A stretch of DNA of 64,000 bases from Phytobacter palmae (lineage in GTDB: Bacteria; Pseudomonadota; Gammaproteobacteria; Enterobacterales; Enterobacteriaceae), in the NCBI GenBank assembly GCA_900112785.1, contig FONB01000005.1:124001-188000 (forward strand), in the 5' to 3' direction. Below the pieces are notes generated by a model. It saw only the letters and a list, made by a program, of their open reading frames with translations. It searched no databases and was not told where the DNA came from. Position numbers and translations under genes: made by a program. Position 1 is the stretch's first letter. The number at the start of each line of letters is the position of its first letter. Below, in pieces: positions 46,249 to 55,421 of the stretch.

Positions 46249-46479
46249 ATGCCACACATTGATATCAAATGTTTCCCACGTGACCTGAACGATGAGCAAA
46301 AAACCGCGCTGGCTGCCGATATCGCCGATGTCATTATTCGCCATCTGGGCAGTAAAGATAGTTCAGTCAGCGTCGCATTAACACAGATAGACCCGGACGC
46401 ATGGAAAGGCGAAGTATGGGATACGCAAATCGCACCGCAGATGGAACGGCTTATTAAAAAGCCCGGTTATCAGATGTGA
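46249..46479 (+). CDS. pptA: Tautomerase PptA
   Basis: 76 residues, 4-oxalocrotonate tautomerase family; matches K-12 PptA (YdcE). The catalytic Pro is residue 2 ([11 protein letters not shown]), exposed after Met removal. It tautomerises phenylpyruvate-type enols; the natural substrate is unknown. AAGGAGC precedes the ATG. Confidence 0.93.
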   Translation: MPHIDIKCFPRDLNDEQKTALAADIADVIIRHLGSKDSSVSVALTQIDPDAWKGEVWDTQIAPQMERLIKKPGYQM

Positions 46480-46518
46480 AAGGCTGAAAGGGAAAAGCAA
46501 ACCGCAGTGAATCATGCG

Positions 46519-46555
46519 TTGCCCGGAGAAGGCGTTGACGCCGCATCCGGGAATA
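46519..46555. repeat. REP-type palindromic element
   Basis: CCCGGAGAAGGCGTTGACGC followed by CGCATCCGGG, matching the layout of enterobacterial REP units (GCCGGATGCGGCG...). It lies between the convergent genes pptA and yddH. Confidence 0.75.
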
Positions 46556-46594
46556 ATGACCTGCTGTGCTGTTCTTACCGGGGCGATTTTCGGA

Positions 46595-47167
46595 TCACCC
46601 CGGCACTTTTATCGACTTGCCGCTGGTGACGAAATTGCCGCCACCCAGATGGTGGATGGTATTCAACTGGTCATCATCAAACTGCCAGTGACCGTTATTA
46701 AAGGCGCGCTCATCCGCTGCCGCAGAGACGACCTCGCCAAACAGGGTGTCATACTTATCCTGTGCGGCTGTCGGCGGCAACAGGCGACACTCCATCCACG
46801 CCAGACATTTTTCCTCCACAACCGGCAAACCCAGTACCGGGCCCGCAAACGCCGGAATCCCGTAACAGTTGAATTTGTCCTCGTCACGACCGCTAATACT
46901 GCCCACCGCCCATGTCCAGCGGGTAGCCGCAACGCCCGGCACCACAATGCCGAACATCCCGCTGCGCTCTATCAGCTCCCGCGACCAGGTGCTTTTATCC
47001 ACCACGATGGCGATACGGGCGGGAGAAAACTCAACGGGCATCGACCAGGCCGCCGCCATGACATTGCGACGGTCGATACTCTCATCACGACTGGTAATGA
47101 GTACGGTAGGGCCGTGATTCAGTAAGCGGCTGGCGTGATCCAGCGCCACCGGACGGAAAAAACTCAT
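46595..47167 (-). CDS. yddH: Flavin reductase-like protein YddH
   Basis: 190 residues, same family and near-identical length to K-12 YddH. FMN-binding split-barrel fold (NHGPTVLITSRDES, AAAWSMPVEFSP). It probably uses reduced flavin or supplies FMNH2; in K-12 it has no known partner. AAGGAGAGG precedes the ATG on the minus strand. Confidence 0.9.
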   Translation of the reverse strand: MSFFRPVALDHASRLLNHGPTVLITSRDESIDRRNVMAAAWSMPVEFSPARIAIVVDKSTWSRELIERSGMFGIVVPGVAATRWTWAVGSISGRDEDKFNCYGIPAFAGPVLGLPVVEEKCLAWMECRLLPPTAAQDKYDTLFGEVVSAAADERAFNNGHWQFDDDQLNTIHHLGGGNFVTSGKSIKVPG

Positions 47168-47361
47168 AAGCCTCTCCTTCGTTCTGTCATGCAGGAATTA
47201 AAGCACAGATGCCCGGCACTGACACCGTGGATTGCATGTTTATCCCGCTCAGAAACAATCTCCAGGTCATTATTCTCTGTGTCAGTACAGTTATTGACCT
47301 CAGGCAAGCTCAGATGCAGCATGGAAATGCAGACAACAACATAATAAATGGAGAATTTTCA

Positions 47362-48456
47362 ATGAATACAGGGCTTCGTCTTCATCCCCGCCGCTTGCAC
47401 CATTTTATCGAGAAAATCCTGCACTATGCGGGCAGCGAGCCACAGGAAGCTCGCCTGGTCGCGGAGCATCTGCTCGCGGCGAACCTTGCAGGACACGATT
47501 CTCATGGCGTAGGGATGATCCCGAGCTACGTTCGCTCCCTTGAGCAGGGCTACCTGCAACTTAACCGCCATGCCAGCGTGGTGAAAGATATGGGCGCAGT
47601 GGTTACCCTGAACGGGAATCAGGCTTTTGGCCAGGTCGCTGCGCATGAAGCGATGACACTGGGCATTGAAAAGGCCAGACAACACGGCCTCGCCGCCGTT
47701 GGACTTCATAACGCCCATCATATCGGGCGTATTGGCTACTGGGCCGAACAGTGTGCCGCGGCCGGTTTTGTCTCTATCCATTTTGTCAGCGTAGTGGGCG
47801 ATCCGATGGTGGCCCCCTTTGGCGGTAAAGACAGCCGGTTCGGAACCAATCCTTATTGCGTGGTTTTCCCACGGGAAGGACAACCGCCACTGCTGCTGGA
47901 CTACGCCACCAGCGCCATTGCATTTGGCAAAACGAGAGTGGCTTACCATAAAGGCGAGCCGGTGCCCGATGGCTGTCTTATCGACGCGCAGGGACGTCCC
48001 ACTAATGACCCGGCGGTCATGCACCGTTCACCGCTGGGTTCACTGGTGACGTTTGCGCAACATAAAGGATATGCGCTGGCGGCGCTGTGCGAAATTATGG
48101 GGGGCGCGCTTTCCGGAGGACTAACCACCCATGAGAAGACGCTGCAGGCCAGCGTCGATGCTATTTTTAACTGTATGACCACGATTATTTTGAACCCGGA
48201 AATGTTTGCTGCACCGGATATGCAGCAACAGACACAGGCCTTTGTTGATTGGGTGAAACAGTCGCCGCATAGCAATGACGAGCCGATTCTGGTGCCTGGA
48301 GAGTGGGAAGAAAATAACCGCCGCCTGCGTAAAACACAGGGAATTCCGTTAGATCCGGGGAGCTGGCAGGGGATTTGCGCGGCGGCAGTGCGCGCCGGTA
48401 TGCCGCAGGAGGAGGCCGATCGCTTGCGGGTAGATTGTGAACAAGTGACACTGTAA
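47362..48456 (+). CDS. Malate/L-lactate dehydrogenase-family oxidoreductase (YbiC-like)
   Basis: 364 residues, Ldh2/YlbC family and close to E. coli YbiC (HcxB), a hydroxycarboxylate dehydrogenase. Conserved GHDSHGVGMIPSYVR and NAHHIGRIGYWAE segments carry the catalytic His and NAD-binding residues. The ATG at 47362 with GGAG upstream aligns with YbiC; the frame extends upstream without homology. It is probably a second paralogue. Substrate unknown. Confidence 0.88.
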   Translation: MNTGLRLHPRRLHHFIEKILHYAGSEPQEARLVAEHLLAANLAGHDSHGVGMIPSYVRSLEQGYLQLNRHASVVKDMGAVVTLNGNQAFGQVAAHEAMTLGIEKARQHGLAAVGLHNAHHIGRIGYWAEQCAAAGFVSIHFVSVVGDPMVAPFGGKDSRFGTNPYCVVFPREGQPPLLLDYATSAIAFGKTRVAYHKGEPVPDGCLIDAQGRPTNDPAVMHRSPLGSLVTFAQHKGYALAALCEIMGGALSGGLTTHEKTLQASVDAIFNCMTTIILNPEMFAAPDMQQQTQAFVDWVKQSPHSNDEPILVPGEWEENNRRLRKTQGIPLDPGSWQGICAAAVRAGMPQEEADRLRVDCEQVTL

Positions 48457-48462
48457 CGAAAT

Positions 48463-48481
48463 GGCTGCGCGCCGCGCAGCC
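48463..48481. terminator. Hairpin between convergent dehydrogenase and cyclase genes
   Basis: GGCTGCGCGCCGCGCAGCC, a 9-bp GC stem on a single-base centre; no T tract. Confidence 0.5.
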
Positions 48482-48487
48482 GTTATC

Positions 48488-50287
48488 TCAGGAGGAAAGG
48501 AGCTTTTGTGGCGCGTTTGCGTTGCGGGCAACCACAATCTGGCCGCGCCCCTGTTCTTTAGCCATGTAGAGTGCAAGGTCCGCCGCACGGATCAGATTCG
48601 CTGCCCGCGCATGCTGCGGCCATGTAGCCAGACCGATTGAGATCGAAACCTGCCCGATATCATGGGATTCATAGAAAATGCGCTGGTTCAGTACATTTTG
48701 CAGCAACAGTTCAGCAAGTTTTCTGGCATCCGCCTCGCTGGTATCAGGCAAAATAATCAGAAACTCCTCGCCGCCATAGCGGAAGGCAACACCGTTATCT
48801 CCCACCGTTTCCTGCAATAAACGCGCAATTTCGCGCAGCACTTTGTCGCCCGCTTCATGCCCGTGGCTGTCATTAAGCTTTTTAAAGTAGTCGATATCAA
48901 TCATCAGGCAACTCAGACAGGTTCCGTTTGCCATGGATTGATCAACCAGGGTGCGAAGGGTCTCCTCCAGATTATGGCGGTTACGCAACCCCGTCAGCGA
49001 GTCATGGGTTGCTTTTTCCGTCAGGGTATCGCGCAATATCTGGTTTGCCAGCGCCAGTGCGATGGTCTCTGCCATCAGCTCCAGATAGGCGTAGGTGGGC
49101 TCTTTCAGTTGTTCATTGTCGAAGGTCAGTAAGCCGATAATCTTGTTTTGCGCAATTAACGGCACACAGATGGCCCTTGCGGCAACCTCCGGCATAAGGT
49201 GTTCGCAGGGCATATCTACCGAATCATGCGACGGGCAGTGCAGTTGCCCGCGTTTTAACGCCCAACAGGCATCGGGGGTAAATGGCGCATCCTCGCCAGG
49301 CGGCAACAGCCAGCGGACCGCACATTTCATGCGGTTTGTCCGCGAATCCAGAATATAGAGTCGTCCCCCCATGTCAGGGATTATCTTCGGCGCGAAACGG
49401 CCAACGACCCTGACAATGCCGGCATGGGAATCGCAGCCCTGCAGGCGTTGCGTCATCCTCGCCAGCAGGGTGCGCGAAGCCCACTCGGCATCGCGCTCTT
49501 GTTCCAGCCGCTGGCGGGCAAGGCCATTTTCGCGAAAAATATGGATTGCCTGGGCCATATCGCCAATTTCATCGACCTGCGCCAGTACCGGTGTTTCTAC
49601 CGCGTAATCCTGTGTTGCCAGCCGGTTCACCACGTCACTCAGGGTAACCACCGGGCGCAAAATGCGGCGTTTGATAATAAAACCAAGCACAAACAAGAAA
49701 AGCAGGGCGGTAACGCCCACCATCACTTCGGAGACGGTGCGTAGCCGCTGCGATAGCGCCGTCGCCTCGGCAATCACGCTCGCCGTGCGTTGGTCTGACA
49801 AACTACGAAAATGGGCAAAGCGGTATTCGGCCTGAGCAAGCTGGTCTTCGTACTGCTGCCCAAAGATGATATTCATAGCCTCATTAATATTGCCCGCTTC
49901 CACTGCAGATATTGCGGCACGCTGCTCATCTTCAAGTTGATCAAAGACTTTAAGGCCATCTCTGAGGATCAGAATTTCTTCTGACGTGGCGCCGTTATCA
50001 TGCATACCCAGCAAATGGTTTTCGAACTGGATATCTTTCTCCAGCATTTGTCGCCAGGCCTTGATGTTTTCCGGCTGCCGTTTCACCACCGCCTCACGGG
50101 CAAAATCAGTCAACGCGTAGGCTTCTCTTTCCAGTTCATCGGTCAGCGTATCGAAAAGGCGGCTCTGGGCGACGGCTTCGCGTTCAGCCCGGTCCGCACT
50201 GGATGCGCTGAACAACGCAACGCCTGAGGAGAGCGTCAGAACAACGGTTGCGATATAAGCAAAATTTGTGATCGTTGCGATACGCAC
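48488..50287 (-). CDS. Membrane diguanylate cyclase with HAMP, GAF and GGDEF domains
   Basis: 599 residues from a GTG start (AGGTGA upstream). TM1 about 9-30, periplasmic helical sensor about 32-185, TM2 about 190-208, HAMP, GAF (about 285-420) and GGDEF (about 430-590). The active site GGEEF is intact (about residue 505), so c-di-GMP synthesis is expected. The inhibitory RxxD I-site upstream of GGEEF is absent (Gly at both key positions), so product feedback through that site is unlikely. Convergent with the dehydrogenase and divergent from the ABC operon. Confidence 0.9.
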   Translation of the reverse strand: MRIATITNFAYIATVVLTLSSGVALFSASSADRAEREAVAQSRLFDTLTDELEREAYALTDFAREAVVKRQPENIKAWRQMLEKDIQFENHLLGMHDNGATSEEILILRDGLKVFDQLEDEQRAAISAVEAGNINEAMNIIFGQQYEDQLAQAEYRFAHFRSLSDQRTASVIAEATALSQRLRTVSEVMVGVTALLFLFVLGFIIKRRILRPVVTLSDVVNRLATQDYAVETPVLAQVDEIGDMAQAIHIFRENGLARQRLEQERDAEWASRTLLARMTQRLQGCDSHAGIVRVVGRFAPKIIPDMGGRLYILDSRTNRMKCAVRWLLPPGEDAPFTPDACWALKRGQLHCPSHDSVDMPCEHLMPEVAARAICVPLIAQNKIIGLLTFDNEQLKEPTYAYLELMAETIALALANQILRDTLTEKATHDSLTGLRNRHNLEETLRTLVDQSMANGTCLSCLMIDIDYFKKLNDSHGHEAGDKVLREIARLLQETVGDNGVAFRYGGEEFLIILPDTSEADARKLAELLLQNVLNQRIFYESHDIGQVSISIGLATWPQHARAANLIRAADLALYMAKEQGRGQIVVARNANAPQKLLSS

Positions 50288-50439
50288 GTAATCACCTTTT
50301 TGTATTAGGGAAAAATCAGGAGAGATGTTCTAAGGGTTTACTATTCTTCTATATAAATCAAGACGCAACATTATCGTAATTTTTACGTCACATTACCTGC
50401 CTATAGTCAGCGGCATCAAATCCCAAAGAGGATAACAAT

Positions 50440-50532
50440 ATGTTTGCCCCCCTGACGTTCGTGCAGGTGGACGCCGCCCGTTGGATGAAGACCACGGGTA
50501 TCAGGCGCGTTCTCATTGTGGGAGTGCGCTAA
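50440..50532 (+). CDS. 30-residue ORF coupled to the ABC ATPase gene
   Basis: ATG at 50440 preceded by AGAGGATAAC and ending in a TAA that overlaps the next ATG (TAATG). Its good ribosome site and stop/start overlap suggest it is translated and couples translation of the ATPase gene, which itself lacks a good Shine-Dalgarno. It could be a leader peptide or the relic of a truncated gene. No family recognised. Confidence 0.5.
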   Translation: MFAPLTFVQVDAARWMKTTGIRRVLIVGVR

Positions 50533-51233
50533 TGGATGCGTTCACCGAAATCCGCCTGGAAGGTGTGTCGTATGCCTTTGGCAGTAACACCGTTCTCAAT
50601 CAGATCGATCTCCTTATTCCCGCAGGTACTATCGTGGCATTGCTCGGCCCCTCAGGCTGCGGCAAAAGTACGCTGTTGCGTTTACTGGCCGGATTAACAC
50701 AACCTGCTGACGGCACGATTACCTTCGGTTCGCGTCTGGTGGCGAAGGCCGGATGGGCGTTGCCGCCGGAGTCCCGTGATATTGGCATGGTTTTTCAGGA
50801 CTATGCGCTTTGGCCACATATGACGGTGGAAGAGAATGTCGCTTTCCCCTTAAAGATGCGCAATGTCCCGCGCGCTGAGCGTGAAAACCGCGTCCTGCAA
50901 GCGCTGGCACGCGTTGGTCTGGGCGAGTTTGCTAAGCGCAAGCCCTCAGGACTCTCTGGCGGTCAGCAGCAGCGAGTGGCGCTGGCGCGAGCCATTATCG
51001 CCGAGCCGCGTGTGCTGTTATTTGATGAACCCCTTTCCAATCTCGACAGCGAGTTGCGCGAATCCTTATGCCGCGAGATGGCATCACTGCTTCGCCAGCT
51101 CGGCATTACCGCTGTTTATGTCACCCATGATCGTCGGGAAGCCGAGATCCTCGCTGACCGTATTGTTCATTTGTCTGCCGGACGTGTAGACGCGATTCGT
51201 TCTGTTACAACATCCTCAGGGGAAATTGCATGA
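50532..51233 (+). CDS. Fe3+/AfuC-type ABC transporter ATPase
   Basis: 233 residues. Walker A GPSGCGKST (about 38-46), signature LSGGQQQRVALARAI, Walker B VLLFDEPLSNLD, switch His in YVTHDR. Groups with FbpC/AfuC/SfuC. It lacks the long C-terminal regulatory domain of PotA-type ATPases. It overlaps the binding-protein gene by 4 bases. The order ATPase-binding protein-fused permease resembles the iron, sugar-phosphate or 2-aminoethylphosphonate transporters. Confidence 0.88.
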   Translation: MDAFTEIRLEGVSYAFGSNTVLNQIDLLIPAGTIVALLGPSGCGKSTLLRLLAGLTQPADGTITFGSRLVAKAGWALPPESRDIGMVFQDYALWPHMTVEENVAFPLKMRNVPRAERENRVLQALARVGLGEFAKRKPSGLSGGQQQRVALARAIIAEPRVLLFDEPLSNLDSELRESLCREMASLLRQLGITAVYVTHDRREAEILADRIVHLSAGRVDAIRSVTTSSGEIA

Positions 51234-52192
51234 AAATATCAGTGAAACAAGGAGTTGCTTTGGCCATGGTATTATCGTCCGTTATGATCTCCAGCGCGCA
51301 TGCGCTTACCGTTTACACCGCCGGGCCAGGTTCACTGGCGAAAAGCCTGGCCAGTGGATTTGAGAAGAAAACCGGGGTGAAAGTGGATATTTTCCAGGCT
51401 ACAACCGGCAAAGTCATGGCGCGCCTTGAAGCTGAGCAGGCCAACCCGCAGGCTGATATCCTGATCTCTGCCTCCTGGGATACGGCAGAAGATCTGCATA
51501 ACCGCGGCTGGTTGCTGCCTTATCAGAGTGCTAACGCCGATAAAGTACCTGAGATGCTCAAAAGCACGGATTTTGTCGCGCAGGGCGTTTCTGCGCTGGG
51601 TATCGTCTGGAATACCAAAAGCGGCACTCCGGAACCGAAAGAGTGGAAAGATCTGACCGCGCCCGCGTTTAAAGACAAAGTCACCACCCCCGATCCGGCC
51701 CTCTCTGGCGCATCACTGGATCTGCTGATTGGCCTGCAAAACGGCATGGGCGACAGCGCCTGGACGCTGTTTGATGAACTCAAGAAAAATGGCATGGTGG
51801 TCAGCGGCCCGAACGCACAGGCGGTCACGCCGGTCATGCAGGGGGCAAAAGCGGCGGTGTTCGGTGCGGTCGATTATGTCACTTATGGCAACATTGAGCA
51901 GGGCGAATCATTGAAAGTGATCTTCCCGGCCAGCGGCACCGTGATTGCGCCTCGCCCGATGATGATCCTCAAATCCACTCAGCACGAAGCCGATGCCAAA
52001 GCGTTTGTAGATTACGTGCTGTCGCCGGAAGGGCAGAAACTGGTGGCCGATGCCTGGCTGATGCCTGCGCGTACCGATGTGCAGGCAAAACGCCCGCTCT
52101 TTAACGAGCTGAAGATTCTGCCGACTAAAAACGATGGCACCAGCGAGCGCGGTGCTGTGCTCAAGCGCTTTAACAGACTCTTTGCTCAGTAA
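51230..52192 (+). CDS. Periplasmic binding protein, FbpA/AfuA class
   Basis: 320 residues with a signal peptide ending SSAHA-L (about residue 25). Type II solute-binding fold. The paired adjacent tyrosines that hold Fe3+ in FbpA are not seen; the corresponding region reads VDYVTYGNIEQGE. This makes an organic phosphate or phosphonate ligand as likely as iron. AfuA of enteric bacteria binds hexose phosphates, a useful comparison. Confidence 0.85.
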   Translation: MKISVKQGVALAMVLSSVMISSAHALTVYTAGPGSLAKSLASGFEKKTGVKVDIFQATTGKVMARLEAEQANPQADILISASWDTAEDLHNRGWLLPYQSANADKVPEMLKSTDFVAQGVSALGIVWNTKSGTPEPKEWKDLTAPAFKDKVTTPDPALSGASLDLLIGLQNGMGDSAWTLFDELKKNGMVVSGPNAQAVTPVMQGAKAAVFGAVDYVTYGNIEQGESLKVIFPASGTVIAPRPMMILKSTQHEADAKAFVDYVLSPEGQKLVADAWLMPARTDVQAKRPLFNELKILPTKNDGTSERGAVLKRFNRLFAQ

Positions 52193-52234
52193 CCATTGCC
52201 CGACGGGGGCAACCCCGTCTTCTGGATACTCATC

Positions 52235-53890
52235 GTGAACCAACGCTTAATCTCGCTTGTGACCGTGGCCGTTCTGATGGTTCTGGTCGCGCTGCCATTG
52301 CTGTTTATCGTTTTGCAGGCTGTTTTCCCGCAATTCAGCGCAGGCTCTCTTAAGGGCGCATTTTCCGGGGTACGCCCGCTGTTTTGCGACCCACAACTCC
52401 CGGCGATGTTTGCCGGAACGCTGCAAATAGCCGCAGGCGTTGCGCTTCTTAGCGCCTGCATTGGACTGCCGCTGGGTATTGCGCGTGGACTGTTCGATTT
52501 ACCCTGTCCACGGATGTGGGATTTGCTGTTCCTCATCCCGTTTCTGACACCACCTTATATTGCGGCGCTCTCCTGGATCCTGGTTTTGCAAACTAAGGGG
52601 TATCTTGCTCAGTTGCTGGGGTTCGATCTCAATACATTGCTGTTTAGCAAAAGCGGGATCGTGCTGGTCATGACGCTCAATATTTTTCCGGTCGTTTACT
52701 TCGCCGTATCCCGAAGTCTGTTGGCCAGCGGGCAGCGTCTGGCGCTGGTTGCCCGTGTCCATGGCGCAACGGCCTGGCGCGCCTTTTGGCATATCACGCT
52801 GCCGATGTTATCGCCTTCACTGGCGGCAGGCATGCTGCTGGCCTTTACCCTGGCGATTGAAGAGTATGGTGTCCCCGCCGCGCTGGGTACCCGCTCCGGC
52901 GTGGTGATGCTGACCGTAGGTATCGAGAAAAAACTGGCCGACTGGCCTATCGACCTGCCGGGCGCATCAATGCTGTCGCTGATGCTGATCGTGATTGCGC
53001 TTAGCGCCTGGTGGCTACAGGGCAAGCTGACGGGGGGCAAAGACGTCACCAGTGTGACCGGAAAACCTGCGGAGAATACCGGCGCGAAGCTCGGTATTGC
53101 GGGTGTGCCGGTAGTGCTGGCAATGGCATTTATCGGCTTTCTGGCGGTGGTGGTGCCTGGGTTTTCTATGGCGATAACCGGGGTGATGTCGACCCTGTCA
53201 GGCGGCTTATCGCTGGCAAACGCCACCACCGCTCATTATGCCGCGCTGTTTGCTCAACAGGGTGACGCCCTGTCAGCGCTGGGGACCAGCTTGTCACTGG
53301 CCTTTGCGTCGGCATTGATCACCGGAGTTGTCGGGCTACTTGCCGCCTGGCTTGTGGTGGTGCAACGCATTAAGGGGCGAAGTGTCATTGACGCGCTGTC
53401 GCTGATGCCGGCGGCACTGCCGGGTATTGTGGTGGGGGTGGGACTGATTTTGTTGTGGAACCGCACGTTCTGGCCCGTCTCGCCGTATAACACCTGGGCT
53501 ATTTTACTGCTCTCGTACTGCTGTCTGCTGCTGCCCTGGCCGGTTCGCTATGTCGGAAGTGCGCTGCGTCAGCTGGGCGGGAATCTGGAGCCAGCCGCCC
53601 GTGTTCATGGTGCCAGTGCCTTACAGGCATTGCGTTTTATTGTTCTGCCACTGGTCTTTCCGGCCATGCTGGCGGCGATGCTGATGGTCTTTGCTATCGC
53701 CTCGCGTGAACTGGTGACATCGCTGCTGCTGGCCCCGGCGGGAACCCAAACGGTGGCGGTCTTTATCTGGCGGCAGTTTGAACAAGGGTCGGTTGGACAA
53801 GGAATGGCGATGGCGACACTAACGCTCATTACCGGACTCGCACTGATGCTGACCGCGCTGGCGATGATGCAGCGCAGCACGCAACGATAA
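52235..53890 (+). CDS. ABC transporter permease, tandem (FbpB/AfuB-like)
   Basis: About 551 residues with roughly 12 helices and two EAA loops (AARVHGATAWRAFWHITLP-like near 190 and AARVHGASALQALRFIVLP near 470), so it is two fused permease halves. I start at GTG 52235 (MNQRLISL...); a TTG 39 bases upstream is possible and neither has a strong ribosome site. It follows the binding-protein gene closely. Confidence 0.85.
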   Translation: MNQRLISLVTVAVLMVLVALPLLFIVLQAVFPQFSAGSLKGAFSGVRPLFCDPQLPAMFAGTLQIAAGVALLSACIGLPLGIARGLFDLPCPRMWDLLFLIPFLTPPYIAALSWILVLQTKGYLAQLLGFDLNTLLFSKSGIVLVMTLNIFPVVYFAVSRSLLASGQRLALVARVHGATAWRAFWHITLPMLSPSLAAGMLLAFTLAIEEYGVPAALGTRSGVVMLTVGIEKKLADWPIDLPGASMLSLMLIVIALSAWWLQGKLTGGKDVTSVTGKPAENTGAKLGIAGVPVVLAMAFIGFLAVVVPGFSMAITGVMSTLSGGLSLANATTAHYAALFAQQGDALSALGTSLSLAFASALITGVVGLLAAWLVVVQRIKGRSVIDALSLMPAALPGIVVGVGLILLWNRTFWPVSPYNTWAILLLSYCCLLLPWPVRYVGSALRQLGGNLEPAARVHGASALQALRFIVLPLVFPAMLAAMLMVFAIASRELVTSLLLAPAGTQTVAVFIWRQFEQGSVGQGMAMATLTLITGLALMLTALAMMQRSTQR

Positions 53891-53965
53891 ATGCAGGGCA
53901 CAAAATCTCCTGTGCGCTAAAAAAAATGAGATATAACAGAAGGACATCTATTGCAGGAGCTTCTT

Positions 53966-54808
53966 ATGACCTCGTTTCTGGACGACTATTTCGCCCGTAT
54001 TCGCTATACCGCTGTCCCCGCTGTGGATCTGGAAACATTACGTACGCTGCATCTGCAGCATAACAGCAGCATTCCGTTTGAAAATATTGAGGTCGTGCTT
54101 CCTCGTGAAATCGAACTGAGCGATGAGGCTATCTTTAATAAACTGGTGACAGCACGTCGTGGCGGTTACTGTTTTGAGCAAAATGGCCTGTTTGAACGCG
54201 TATTACGCGAAATCGGCTTTGAAGTTCGCAGCCTGTTAGGGCGTGTGGTATTGGCAAATCCGCCACATATGCCGCCGCGCACGCACCGCGTGGTGCTGGT
54301 GACGTTAGGAGAGGAGCAGTGGATTGCTGATGTCGGCTTTGGCGGGTTAACGCTCACCGCGCCTGTTCGCCTCAAGGCAGAGATTGAGCAGGAGACGCCG
54401 CATGGTCTGTACCGTCTGCAACAGGCCGGGCCGGACTGGATTTTGCAATTTCGTCACCACGATCGCTGGCAGTCTCTCTATCAGTTTGAGATGGGACAGC
54501 AATACCAGGCCGACTTTGTAATGGGAAATTTCCACTCAGCTCACTGGCCGCAATCGCACTTTCGCCACCATTTGCTGATGTGTCTGCATCAGCCTGACGG
54601 CGGAAAATTGACGCTGACAAACTACCACTTTACTCACTGGCAGAACGGGCATGTAGTGGAGGAGAAGACCTTAGCGGATACACAGGCATTGTACGACGTA
54701 ATGCAGCAACGATTCGGTCTGGGTACGGATGATCCGCGCTATGGTTTCAGCGTTGAGGCGCTCGACACCGTAATGTCGCGTTTCGACCTTCGCGGTGAAG
54801 GGGCGTAG
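53966..54808 (+). CDS. nhoA: Arylamine N-acetyltransferase NhoA
   Basis: 280 residues, near-identical length to E. coli NhoA. Catalytic triad visible: Cys69 (RRGGYCFEQN), His107 (PPRTHR) and Asp122 (WIADVGFGG). Transfers acetyl from acetyl-CoA to arylamines and N-hydroxyarylamines in the cytoplasm. AGGAG precedes the ATG at 53966. Confidence 0.95.
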   Translation: MTSFLDDYFARIRYTAVPAVDLETLRTLHLQHNSSIPFENIEVVLPREIELSDEAIFNKLVTARRGGYCFEQNGLFERVLREIGFEVRSLLGRVVLANPPHMPPRTHRVVLVTLGEEQWIADVGFGGLTLTAPVRLKAEIEQETPHGLYRLQQAGPDWILQFRHHDRWQSLYQFEMGQQYQADFVMGNFHSAHWPQSHFRHHLLMCLHQPDGGKLTLTNYHFTHWQNGHVVEEKTLADTQALYDVMQQRFGLGTDDPRYGFSVEALDTVMSRFDLRGEGA

Positions 54809-54822
54809 ATAAATCATGGCAT

Positions 54823-54859
54823 CCAGATGTCGGTCAAACGCCGTATCGTCGACATCTGG
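54823..54859. repeat. Long inverted repeat between nhoA and RES toxin gene
   Basis: CCAGATGTCG (54823-54832) and CGACATCTGG (54850-54859), a perfect 10-bp stem with a 17-base loop. REP-like or bidirectional terminator between convergent genes. Confidence 0.6.
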
Positions 54860-54944
54860 CAGGCCACGTCTCCATCCTCAGCACCTATGCGCCTTTTAGC
54901 TCGCGCGGGCGGTCGACTGGGTTTTAACAGTGTCGATAATCAGG

Positions 54945-55421
54945 CTAGCAGGCACGGCTAAGACGCGGGTCCAGCATAAAGGGTTCGGACTTTACGCTCT
55001 TAAGGACTTTCGCCGCCTGTGGGTGTTCGGGGTTAAACAGCGCGTTCCATTCACCGGTGATGGTGCTGGGGACGCGCAGTATCAGTCCGTTTTGCGTTGA
55101 GGCCAGCCAGTCATCACCAATTTGTTGCGTTGAAACAGGCGGCGGGTCGGCTTTCCAGTCGGCGGGCAGGGCGGTCAGATCCAGCGTTGCGATAAGGTTA
55201 CGCGGCACATCGAGGGTTAAAAAACAGTAACCCAGAGCGATATCTTCAATCTCAAGGTGTACCAGCGTTTCCAGCACACAGAGGGCTTTTGATTCGCCCA
55301 GATAGACGCATTCATGCCCGGGTGAATTCCAGCGCCCGCCAAAGGTACGTGCGCCGTAGCCATCGAAGGCGGTCAGCGCATAGCGCTCTTTGACCAGACG
55401 CCAGAAAGTCACATTTTCCAT
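54945..55421 (-). CDS. RES-domain toxin (NAD+ phosphorylase family)
   Basis: 158 residues. RES-domain landmarks: TFGGRWNSPGHECVYLGES (Arg and Tyr), LETLVHLE with the conserved Glu, and the C-terminal FNPEHPQA segment with the Ser/Asn region. RES toxins of RES-Xre pairs degrade cellular NAD+. The ATG overlaps the antitoxin stop (TAATG), the standard order of antitoxin before toxin. Confidence 0.9.
   Translation of the reverse strand: MENVTFWRLVKERYALTAFDGYGARTFGGRWNSPGHECVYLGESKALCVLETLVHLEIEDIALGYCFLTLDVPRNLIATLDLTALPADWKADPPPVSTQQIGDDWLASTQNGLILRVPSTITGEWNALFNPEHPQAAKVLKSVKSEPFMLDPRLSRAC

Noticed and set aside
46514..47125. 203-codon plus-strand frame opposite yddH
   Set aside because: Shadow of yddH, which matches a known K-12 gene.
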